A stretch of 5,430 nucleotides of DNA from Clostridiales bacterium (GCA_012516295.1 JAAYWU010000352.1:1-5430); one strand, 5' to 3'. Shown: positions 1-4,802, counted from the first letter of the stretch. The notes: generated by a model from the letters alone, not told the origin. Numbers and translations are program-made.

Positions 1-14
1 TATATAAAATACTG

Positions 15-20
15 TATAAT
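15..20 (+). promoter_or_regulatory. Possible -10 element upstream of prfB
   Basis: A perfect TATAAT hexamer lies 74 nt before the prfB start codon in an AT-rich leader. The matching -35 position would fall at or beyond the left edge of the window, so the promoter cannot be completed. prfB could equally be co-transcribed with an upstream gene that is not visible here. Confidence 0.35.
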
Positions 21-94
21 ATTTTCGTTGTAGCACAGTTAAATCGTGAATTTTTTGTAAATCTGCTATTAGATGAGATTAGAAGGATGGTTTT

Positions 95-1225
95 ATGCTT
101 CAGTTTGAAGAAATGAAGCTCGCTTTACAGGAGTTGGAGCCGGATTTAAAGGATTTGGCGGAGGCGCTCGGGCTTGAAAGCATGCGCGAAGAAATTGAAA
201 AGCTGGACGCGAAAGCTGCCCAGCCGGGTTTTTGGGACGACATGGAGACTTCGCAGAAGGTTTTACAGCGCTCAAGCATGCTGAAAAACAAAATCGACGC
301 TTACGAACGCTTAAAAAGCGCCTACGGCGACACGATGGCGCTGATTGAGCTGGCCGACGAGGAGGGCGATCTTTCCTTACTGCCGGAAGCGCAGGAAGAG
401 ATGAGAAAATTCCAGTCGGAATTGGAATCACAGCGCCTGTCAACGCTCCTGAACGGAGAATACGACAGCAAAAATGCCATTTTGACGTTCCATGCGGGCG
501 CGGGCGGAACCGAAGCGCAGGATTGGGCGGAAATGCTTTACCGGATGTACTGCCGCTGGGGCGAGCGTCATGGCTATAAGGTGGAAACGCTCGATTATCT
601 TGACGGCGAAGAAGCCGGCTTAAAGAGCGCAACCGTATTAATCAGCGGTGAAAATGCGTACGGATTTTTGAAAAGCGAGGTCGGGGTGCACCGGCTTGTC
701 CGTGTTTCGCCGTTTGACGCGTCCGGAAGGCGGCATACTTCTTTTGCCTCGCTGGAAGTCATGCCGGAAATTGACGACGATGTGGAAGTGCAGATTAACC
801 CGGATGATATAAAAATGGATGTGTACCGTGCCAGCGGCGCGGGCGGGCAGAAGGTTAACAAAACATCGTCCGCCGTCCGCCTGACGCATATTCCGACCGG
901 AATCGTTGTTTCCTGCCAGGTGGAGCGGAGCCAGTACCAAAACCGCGATGTCGCTATGCGTATGCTGAAATCCAAACTCATGGAAATTAAAGAGCGCGAA
1001 CATTTGGAGCGCATAGAGGACATTAAGGGCGTGCAGAAGGAAATCGCCTGGGGGTCTCAGATTCGCTCTTACGTTTTCATGCCGTATACCCTTGTAAAAG
1101 ATCACCGCACAGGCTATGAGTCCGGCAATATTAACGCGGTGATGGACGGCGACCTGGACGGATTTATCAACGCCTATCTGAAAGCGCAAAGCCTGAACGC
1201 ACTTGGGGAAAATGCCGGTTCATAA
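95..1225 (+). CDS. prfB: Peptide chain release factor 2 (RF2), without programmed frameshift
   Basis: Cytoplasmic class I release factor that recognises UGA and UAA stop codons in the ribosomal A site and triggers hydrolysis of peptidyl-tRNA. The 376-aa product is close to the family's usual length of about 365. The N-terminal helical domain (about 1-110) contains the PGFWDD segment. The RF2-type stop-codon anticodon motif SPF is at residues 205-207, and the catalytic GGQ is at 250-252 within a conserved RASGAGGQKVNK segment. The start is supported by AGAAGGA at 81-87, 7 nt before ATG. In most bacteria prfB carries an in-frame UGA near codon 26 that needs a +1 shift. Here the equivalent site reads CTT GAA (173-178, L27-E28), so the gene is one continuous frame and lacks that autoregulation. 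It stands alone on this strand and converges on comFB across a hairpin terminator. Confidence 0.97.
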   Translation: MLQFEEMKLALQELEPDLKDLAEALGLESMREEIEKLDAKAAQPGFWDDMETSQKVLQRSSMLKNKIDAYERLKSAYGDTMALIELADEEGDLSLLPEAQEEMRKFQSELESQRLSTLLNGEYDSKNAILTFHAGAGGTEAQDWAEMLYRMYCRWGERHGYKVETLDYLDGEEAGLKSATVLISGENAYGFLKSEVGVHRLVRVSPFDASGRRHTSFASLEVMPEIDDDVEVQINPDDIKMDVYRASGAGGQKVNKTSSAVRLTHIPTGIVVSCQVERSQYQNRDVAMRMLKSKLMEIKEREHLERIEDIKGVQKEIAWGSQIRSYVFMPYTLVKDHRTGYESGNINAVMDGDLDGFINAYLKAQSLNALGENAGS

Positions 1226-1276
1226 TGGAAGGCTTGAACAGAGAAAAGAATGTTCTGTTAAACAGAAAAAGAAAAA

Positions 1277-1305
1277 CAAAAGGGCCGCATACTGCGGCCC
1301 TTTTG
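1277..1305. terminator. Bidirectional intrinsic terminator between prfB and comFB
   Basis: A perfect 13-bp inverted repeat (CAAAAGGGCCGCA and its complement) encloses a 3-nt loop. Read on the plus strand the GC stem ends in TTTTG and terminates prfB. Read on the minus strand it is followed by a longer T-rich tail (complement of 1262-1281) and terminates comFB. The position between two convergent genes fits dual use. Confidence 0.9.
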
Positions 1306-1331
1306 TCATCCGGTAAATTCTATAGGGAAGA

Positions 1332-1622
1332 CTATGTATTATCCGAAGCAAAATCGTCGTGGTGTGGATTTTCACTAACCAGTTTTGCTCCTTGAAACAA
1401 AACATTGAGCATATCCGTTTCGTATTGAATGGAGAGCGTATCCAATTTACTGAAAACGGTTCCCTTCGTAGTTACAACATATTTTGGGGGAAGCCGGTTT
1501 AAAGCATAAGAAGCGATGTCCATTCGGCATTTTTCACATTTGCAGCACCCCAGCGAATCAATTACTTCGTCTAATTTTAATTGGACGAGGGTTTCCATTA
1601 GGTTTGTCAGTTTAACCTCCAT
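1332..1622 (-). CDS. comFB: ComFB family protein (late competence protein family; possible cyclic-dinucleotide receptor)
   Basis: Small 96-aa protein matching the ComFB family in length and core motifs. A helical N-terminus is followed by a cysteine cluster CCKCEKC (26-32), then RMDIA and the diagnostic ALNRLPPKYVVTTKG (about 40-54). The cysteines could bind a metal. In Bacillus subtilis comFB sits between comFA and comFC, but here no DNA-uptake gene is adjacent, so it is a stand-alone copy. Members of the family, mainly cyanobacterial, have been reported to bind c-di-AMP or c-di-GMP; whether this one does is inference. The start chosen is the second of two adjacent ATGs, 7 nt from AGGAG (1630-1634). 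The ATG at 1625 is only 4 nt away and is the alternative. An in-frame GTG at 1643 lies upstream of this SD and is unlikely. The gene may also be read from the upstream amidase operon, since no strong terminator separates them. Confidence 0.85.
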   Translation of the reverse strand: MEVKLTNLMETLVQLKLDEVIDSLGCCKCEKCRMDIASYALNRLPPKYVVTTKGTVFSKLDTLSIQYETDMLNVLFQGAKLVSENPHHDDFASDNT

Positions 1623-1673
1623 CATATTACTCCTTCCGGTCACATCAACTTTGCCGATTATAACGATTATTAA

Positions 1674-1702
1674 ATATTATCATAATTCTTCAAATTTGTA
1701 AA
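1674..1702 (-). promoter_or_regulatory. Possible sigma-A promoter for comFB
   Basis: On the minus strand TTTACA (1697-1702) is followed after 17 nt by TAATAT (1674-1679). A second candidate, a perfect TATAAT at 1657-1662, has only a weak -35 (TTATGA, 17 nt upstream). The region is very AT-rich, so chance hexamers are likely and the exact start point is uncertain. Confidence 0.4.
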
Positions 1703-1715
1703 TGCGCAATTTGAA
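1689..1715. repeat. 8-bp inverted repeat upstream of comFB
   Basis: TTCAAATT (1689-1696) and AATTTGAA (1708-1715) form perfect arms with an 11-nt spacer. They overlap the candidate -35 of comFB, so an operator is possible. The arms are AT-only apart from one pair each and no T-tract follows, which makes an efficient terminator for the amidase gene unlikely. Confidence 0.35.
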
Positions 1716-1747
1716 AAATTCTCATCTGCTTTGCTATACACGCTTTT

Positions 1748-2311
1748 CTAGTCGGGAACACGCTTGCGATACCCTAAAATATGTAAGCAGCGTATCTTTT
1801 TGTAAATATAGCTGCTTAACGGCCGCATATAAGAATCGTAAGTATGGGCTGCCACAAAGATATCCTCATCTGTTTTTCCGACAACGATGGGGGAATGGTA
1901 AAAATGCTCCAGCTCGTCTCCCAGTTGAAGAATATCTCCGATTTCCAGGCTGTCCGTGTCGGTTACCTCTGCGTAAGGCCCGGTTCCTTTATTTGTGGTA
2001 AGGAAGTTGTATAAATACTGTACGCCGCTCCAGGAGGGCGTTCGGTCGCTGCTGCTTTTATAATACCAGCCGAAGACAGGCGTGTAATTCATGACTTTGC
2101 AGCCGGCATAAATACATTGGGAAGCAAAATTCGTACAGTCCCCACCCATTTTGTCAAAGTTTATAAAGGCCGGATTCCGTTGAAAAGCCCATATTTTCGC
2201 ATATTCGAATGCATTTTTGCGGTCATACGGAAATTCAGCCAGCCTAGTACGCACCCCGCATTCTATTTCATACTTATAGATAGTATGAGGGAAAAACGGT
2301 CGCAATACCAT
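1748..2311 (-). CDS. Putative amidase-domain protein (Amidase_6-like, papain/NlpC-type Cys-His enzyme)
   Basis: The 187-aa product matches the putative amidase domain found in many Clostridia and bacilli. Conserved blocks are PYDRKNAFEYAKIWAFQRNP (28-47), GGDCTNFASQC (56-66) with C59 as likely nucleophile, SWSGVQYLYNFL (93-104), GDILQL (125-130), HSPIVV with H139 as likely catalytic histidine, and AAHTYDSYMRPLS (154-166). The real substrate is unknown; a cell-wall peptide bond is an inference from the fold family. No signal peptide is evident. The first 28 residues precede the recognised domain and are not typical. The ATG lies only 3 nt after the stop codon of the upstream membrane-protein gene and has no convincing Shine-Dalgarno (upstream bases TTTTTAAAGA), so translation probably depends on coupling to that gene. 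No better in-frame start was found; a GTG at codon 20 also lacks an SD. Confidence 0.8.
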   Translation of the reverse strand: MVLRPFFPHTIYKYEIECGVRTRLAEFPYDRKNAFEYAKIWAFQRNPAFINFDKMGGDCTNFASQCIYAGCKVMNYTPVFGWYYKSSSDRTPSWSGVQYLYNFLTTNKGTGPYAEVTDTDSLEIGDILQLGDELEHFYHSPIVVGKTDEDIFVAAHTYDSYMRPLSSYIYKKIRCLHILGYRKRVPD

Positions 2312-2314
2312 TCT

Positions 2315-2728
2315 TTAAAAATTTTTTTGCTTGGCGGAGCTTTCCTTACGGCGGGATCTGATTTTAAGCAAAAAGCGAAGAAATTGTACTGCCGCACCGG
2401 CGCATAACCCGATTGTCATCCAGGTAAATAAGGTAATCAGTCCCACAAGGTCTTCCCAGCCGCTGGCGCTGTTCAGAAAGGTCAATGCCATTTCAAAAAA
2501 GCCGGTCCCAAGCCCTGCAAGGAAAATCCAGAGCATGATTCGCAGGTTCAGCAGATAGAGGGTGGATGTTACCGCTCCGAAAGTCAGGGACAAAACAAGG
2601 TAGGCAATCATATTCTGTATCGTGACGGGGTTGTTGAGCAGATAACCCACTTCAAAATAGAAGAGAACAAAACAAACGGCCGTTACCGTGAACCAGATAG
2701 CCCAGAAGTACAGGCTCCGATTTTTCAT
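2315..2728 (-). CDS. Four-helix integral membrane protein of unknown function
   Basis: I do not recognise this 137-aa protein. Four hydrophobic segments are visible at about 7-29, 38-60, 62-85 and 94-118. They are followed by a strongly basic, Lys/Arg/Ser-rich C-terminal tail (122-137) that would be cytoplasmic by the positive-inside rule. No catalytic motif is seen. The ATG at 2726-2728 is well supported by AAGGAAG (2737-2743) with 8 nt spacing. A weak promoter may lie upstream (TTGTCT 2789-2794, 19 nt, CATAAT 2764-2769). The stop codon is 3 nt from the start of the amidase gene, so the two form an operon, and this protein may anchor or assist the amidase at the membrane. That link is inferred from coupling only. 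Confidence 0.72.
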   Translation of the reverse strand: MKNRSLYFWAIWFTVTAVCFVLFYFEVGYLLNNPVTIQNMIAYLVLSLTFGAVTSTLYLLNLRIMLWIFLAGLGTGFFEMALTFLNSASGWEDLVGLITLFTWMTIGLCAGAAVQFLRFLLKIRSRRKESSAKQKNF

Positions 2729-2792
2729 ATGCGATACTTCCTTTTTGTAAATGGATATGGAATATTATGCCCTTTCGTCCGGGAACTTAGAC

Positions 2793-2826
2793 AAAAAAAG
2801 GGAGCGCAGCAAAAAGGCTACGCCCC
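2793..2826 (-). terminator. Intrinsic terminator of the 58-codon gene
   Basis: On the minus strand GGGGCGTAGC, loop CTTTTT and GCTGCGCTCCC fold into an interrupted stem: GGG/CCC, one bulged T, GCG/CGC, one T-G wobble, AGC/GCT. Seven T residues follow (complement of 2793-2799). The stem overlaps the stop codon of the small upstream gene. It separates that gene from the membrane protein-amidase operon. Confidence 0.8.
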
Positions 2827-2994
2827 ACGGTAGGAGTCATCCTGCATAAATGTTTCGGCAAAAAGATGCAGAGCGTCTGCGGTGGAGATTTCCGCCGCCC
2901 TTTTTTTCGCCGCCTCCCTTGCATACTGGGGGAGGGAATCATAATATTCCTTTGCTTTTGCATCCGACCGCAAAAGGTCGTTTAAATCTGCCAT
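2818..2994 (-). CDS. Small conserved-type hypothetical protein, 58 aa
   Basis: A 58-codon gene supported by an excellent ribosome binding site: GGAGAGGTGAT lies just upstream of ATG at 2992-2994. It also has an intrinsic terminator that begins inside its stop codon. The product begins MADLNDLLRSDAKAKEYYDS, continues with LPQYAREAAKKRAAE and ends QDDSYRGA. It is soluble, rich in Ala, Lys and Glu and probably helical throughout. The pattern 'Asp/Ala/Lys - Tyr-Tyr - Ser-Leu-Pro-x-Tyr - Ala-x-x-Leu' resembles small uncharacterised proteins common in Clostridia (YxSLPxYV type), from memory and without a search. It is divergent from the HD-GYP gene with about 135 bp between starts, so shared regulation is possible. 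No convincing sigma-A promoter was found for it. Function unknown. Confidence 0.75.
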   Translation of the reverse strand: MADLNDLLRSDAKAKEYYDSLPQYAREAAKKRAAEISTADALHLFAETFMQDDSYRGA

Positions 2995-3070
2995 TTCATC
3001 ACCTCTCCTTTAGTCTTGACGAATTACAAGTAATTAGCCAGGAATTTTTTTCCATTTAATCGTCCGTTCA

Positions 3071-3099
3071 TTGATTTTTCTTCCAAAAAATGATACAAT
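3071..3099 (+). promoter_or_regulatory. Extended -10 sigma-A promoter of the HD-GYP gene
   Basis: TTGATT (3071-3076), a 17-nt spacer and TACAAT (3094-3099) are preceded by TGA, giving an extended -10 (TGn). Predicted transcription start is near 3106, leaving a leader of about 24 nt that contains GGAG (3118-3121), 8 nt before the ATG. Confidence 0.7.
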
Positions 3100-3129
3100 T
3101 TTACAATCGACTTACATGGAGATACGGAT

Positions 3130-4326
3130 ATGGATTTTAATATCAATCAGCTTTTAAACTCTCTATCTTACACCTTGGATTATGTAGAAAAGGATTTAAT
3201 AAAAAACGTGACAAATCACGGCAGGCGAGTGGCCTATATTGCGGCGCGGATAGGGAGAAAAATAAAAATGGCCGATACCGATTTATTCGATTTAATATCT
3301 TACTCGCTTCTGCACGACAACGGCGTAACAAAATCATTAATTCAGTCAAAGGAATCAAAGAATTACATAAGGGTGGAACTAAATGTGCTTCACTGTGTGG
3401 AAGGGGAAAGAAATATTGCTTACTTTCCCTTTTTTCATAGTACTCCCAATGTAATTCTTTACCATCATGAGCATTATGACGGCAGCGGCTTTTTCGGCGT
3501 TGCGGGAAAGGATATCCCCGAATTTTCGCGTATAATCGCTTTGGCGGATTTCATTGCCATTGCGTTTTCGGAAGGGAAAAGCGCGGAAGATATTCTTTCC
3601 TCAATAAAAAATTCACCCCATTTTGACTTGGAATATTGTGAGGTTTTTTATGAATTGAGCAGAAATGTTGAGTTTTGGCTGAACATGGATGATAACTTTG
3701 TATTTGACGCGCTGAATTCCCTTATGCCAAGCGTTCAAAGAGAGTTTTCCTATAAGGATATGCGCATGGTTTCCCGTATTTTCAGTAATATTATTGATGC
3801 GAAATCCCCGTTTACCGGTTCTCATTCAAGGGGAATAAGCAGGAAAACCGGTATTCTCTGCAAATACTATGACTTTGACGAAGAAGTATCCTGGAAAATG
3901 CGTATAGCGGCGGACTTGCACGATCTTGGCAAGCTAATGATTCCGAATGAAATATTAGACAAGCCGGGTAAATTGAACCGGCAGGAAATTACCATTATCC
4001 AATCCCATCCGTTTTATACCCGTAAAACGCTGGAGGGGATCGCCGGATTCGAAGAAATTGCCGAATGGGCTTCCAATCATCATGAAAAGCTGAACGGCAA
4101 AGGCTACCCGTTCGGCCTGGATGCTGACAAACTGGATTTCAATTCCCGCCTTTTATGCTGTGTGGATATTTATCAGGCGCTGACGGAAAACCGGCCGTAT
4201 CGCAAAGCCTTGTCCCATGAAAGTGCAATTTCATTAATGCGTTCTATGGTGAGCAATCAGCTGATTGACGCTTCCATTGTAGAAGATATCCATTCCGTCT
4301 TCCATGCTCTTCCGGAAAATTTGTGA
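3130..4326 (+). CDS. Tandem HD-domain / HD-GYP protein, predicted c-di-GMP phosphodiesterase
   Basis: The 398-aa soluble protein has two HD-type domains in tandem and no membrane segment or other sensor domain. Domain 2 (about 210-398) is near-canonical HD-GYP: H232, HD at 264-265 followed by LGK (266-268), H293, HHE at 317-319, GKGYP (323-327) and D346 in CVDIYQALTENRPYR. HD-GYP enzymes hydrolyse the second messenger c-di-GMP with a two- or three-metal centre. The usual Asp of HHExxDGxGYP is Asn (N322) here. Domain 1 (about 20-190) keeps H30, HD at 62-63, H88, HHE at 112-114, DGSG (117-120) and D140. It has HDNGV in place of HDxGK, and GFFG in place of GYP, so it may be a degenerate sensory or dimerising copy. 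The start is supported by GGAG at 8 nt. It is transcribed alone from its own promoter and diverges from the 58-aa gene. Assignment to the superfamily is firm; enzymatic activity and substrate are inferred. Confidence 0.9.
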   Translation: MDFNINQLLNSLSYTLDYVEKDLIKNVTNHGRRVAYIAARIGRKIKMADTDLFDLISYSLLHDNGVTKSLIQSKESKNYIRVELNVLHCVEGERNIAYFPFFHSTPNVILYHHEHYDGSGFFGVAGKDIPEFSRIIALADFIAIAFSEGKSAEDILSSIKNSPHFDLEYCEVFYELSRNVEFWLNMDDNFVFDALNSLMPSVQREFSYKDMRMVSRIFSNIIDAKSPFTGSHSRGISRKTGILCKYYDFDEEVSWKMRIAADLHDLGKLMIPNEILDKPGKLNRQEITIIQSHPFYTRKTLEGIAGFEEIAEWASNHHEKLNGKGYPFGLDADKLDFNSRLLCCVDIYQALTENRPYRKALSHESAISLMRSMVSNQLIDASIVEDIHSVFHALPENL

Positions 4327-4357
4327 AATAAAAAAGACCCAAGCCTTCGCTTGAGCC
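4326..4357 (-). terminator. Intrinsic terminator of the 51-codon gene, shared with the HD-GYP gene
   Basis: On the minus strand GGCTCAAGC and GCTTGGGTC pair over 9 bp (two G-T wobbles) around a GAAG loop, followed by TTTTTTATTT. On the plus strand the same hairpin follows the HD-GYP stop codon immediately, but it has two mismatches and a poor T-tract, so it should work better leftward. Confidence 0.8.
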
Positions 4358-4361
4358 TTTG

Positions 4362-4517
4362 TCATGAATCCGAATTTTCGATCTGTTCCTGGAGTTCGTC
4401 AATGAAAGTTTCGATTTGCTCCATGCGCTTCTGATCCTTTTTCCGTTCCGCATGCTGGTAATACACCTTGTATACCGTTAGTTTGCTTTGCAGCGCTGCC
4501 TTTTGCTTTGTGTTCAT
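4362..4517 (-). CDS. Small hypothetical helical protein, 51 aa
   Basis: A 51-codon gene, confidently expressed on sequence signals: AGGAGG (4525-4530) lies 7 nt before the ATG, an extended -10 promoter lies just upstream and an intrinsic terminator just downstream. The product begins MNTKQKAALQSKLTVYKVYY and ends ETFIDELQEQIENSDS. It is highly charged, has no cysteine or membrane segment, and is predicted to form one or two helices, possibly a short coiled coil in the C-terminal half (about 29-48). I do not recognise a family. It converges on the HD-GYP gene with 35 nt between stop codons. Confidence 0.75.
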   Translation of the reverse strand: MNTKQKAALQSKLTVYKVYYQHAERKKDQKRMEQIETFIDELQEQIENSDS

Positions 4518-4540
4518 GAAAGCGCCTCCTTTTCATAACT

Positions 4541-4568
4541 ATTATAACATAAAGTTATAAATTCTTAA
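4541..4568 (-). promoter_or_regulatory. Extended -10 promoter of the 51-codon gene
   Basis: On the minus strand TTAAGA (4563-4568), 16 nt, then TATAAT (4541-4546) preceded by TGT as an extended -10. The predicted start near 4534 leaves a leader of only about 17 nt, nearly all of it ribosome binding site. Confidence 0.65.
4542..4560. repeat. Palindrome TTATAAC-5-GTTATAA over the -10 of the 51-codon gene
   Basis: Perfect 7-bp arms (4542-4548 and 4554-4560) with a 5-nt centre overlap the -10 and spacer, as a repressor operator would. The half-site resembles the TTATAA half of PerR/Fur-type boxes, but the spacing (7-5-7) differs from the 7-1-7 PerR consensus. The regulator cannot be named. Confidence 0.35.
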
Positions 4569-4598
4569 TGTAAAGCGAGAAATGGCTGATATTGTAAA

Positions 4599-4622
4599 AA
4601 GTACGCCGGAAAGGGCGTACTT
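4599..4622 (-). terminator. Intrinsic terminator ending the candidate small RNA
   Basis: Nine perfect base pairs with a 6-nt loop are followed on the minus strand by a run of T (complement of 4596-4600). On the plus strand the hairpin is followed by CATTTA, which is a poor tail, so the leftward direction is favoured. It insulates the promoter of the 51-codon gene from upstream transcription. Confidence 0.75.
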
Positions 4623-4666
4623 CATTTATCGCAGTCTCGATCTTTGCTTAGAAAAGTCTTAAACAA
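4622..4666 (-). CDS. Possible 14-codon ORF inside the candidate small RNA
   Basis: On the minus strand GAGG (4675-4678) stands 8 nt before a TTG codon that opens a 14-codon ORF. Its product would be MFKTFLSKDRDCDK (TTG read as Met), ending with TGA at the base of the terminator hairpin. A TTG start and a 4-base SD are weak evidence, and an ORF this short is expected by chance. It is recorded because promoter, SD, ORF and terminator are in the right order and tightly packed. Function unknown. Confidence 0.2.
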   Translation of the reverse strand: MFKTFLSKDRDCDK

Positions 4667-4692
4667 TCGATATACCTCGGTTTTAAAATATG

Positions 4693-4717
4693 CCTGACTG
4701 CAAGTCAGGTTTTTTTT
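4693..4717 (+). terminator. Rightward intrinsic terminator, also the 5' hairpin of the candidate small RNA
   Basis: On the plus strand CCTGACT, loop GCA and AGTCAGG are followed by eight T residues (4710-4717), a textbook terminator. Read on the minus strand the same hairpin lies at the very 5' end of the candidate small RNA. It probably blocks rightward read-through toward the ABC transporter gene. Confidence 0.75.
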
Positions 4718-4746
4718 ATTATACGCGAAATTTCACCGTTTGTCAA
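4718..4746 (-). promoter_or_regulatory. Perfect-consensus sigma-A promoter facing left
   Basis: TTGACA (complement of 4741-4746), exactly 17 nt, then TATAAT (complement of 4718-4723): all twelve consensus positions match at the optimal spacing. Predicted start is about 4711. The nearest protein gene in this direction is beyond a terminator, so the promoter appears dedicated to the short transcript that follows. Confidence 0.85.
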
Positions 4747-4802
4747 ATTTCCATAAAATATTTAAACGAAAAAGTTCCTTATAATGATTACAGATTTGTT
4801 CA

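Larger units (their letters stand above)
4596..4711 (-). ncRNA. Candidate small RNA with consensus promoter and terminator
   Basis: Predicted transcript of about 116 nt on the minus strand. It starts 7 nt downstream of a perfect -10 and opens with a 5' hairpin (CCTGACT, loop TGC, AGTCAGG; 4693-4709). It passes through an AT-rich middle in which 4666-4670 and 4637-4641 (ATCGA/TCGAT) can close a second stem. It ends with a 9-bp terminator hairpin (AAGTACGCC, 6-nt loop, GGCGTACTT; 4599-4622) and a T-run. No ORF of ordinary length lies within it. I do not recognise a known RNA family. The only coding possibility is a 14-codon TTG-started ORF at 4622-4666, so it could instead be a tiny mRNA. Expression is inferred from signals alone. 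Confidence 0.55.

Noticed and set aside
595..1189. Long minus-strand ORFs opposite prfB
   Set aside because: They are antisense shadows of a clearly conserved prfB frame, have no SD, and translate to low-complexity sequence without motifs.
1626..1643. GTG at 1643 as the comFB start
   Set aside because: It lies upstream of the AGGAG that serves the ATG pair at 1625/1622, and it would translate the SD itself.
1702..2407. Plus-strand ORFs of 99 and 96 codons opposite the amidase
   Set aside because: The minus-strand frame carries the conserved GGDCTNFASQ and HSPIVV motifs; the plus-strand products match nothing and lack ribosome binding sites.
2764..2794. TTGTCT and CATAAT as promoter of the membrane protein gene
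   Set aside because: The 19-nt spacer is too long, and the -35 falls in the T-tract of the preceding terminator; not strong enough to list as a feature.
3022..3035. Palindrome AATTAC-AA-GTAATT in the divergent region before the 58-codon gene
   Set aside because: Six-base AT-rich arms are expected by chance in a sequence of this size, and no promoter element could be placed around it.
4540..4627. Minus-strand ATG ORF of 27 codons running through the terminator hairpin
   Set aside because: It has no SD, its first codons are the terminator stem, and it runs across the promoter of the 51-codon gene.
4637..4717. Rightward small RNA ending at the T-tract at 4710-4717
   Set aside because: The terminator is good but no convincing plus-strand promoter was found nearby, whereas the minus strand has a perfect one; the leftward reading is preferred.
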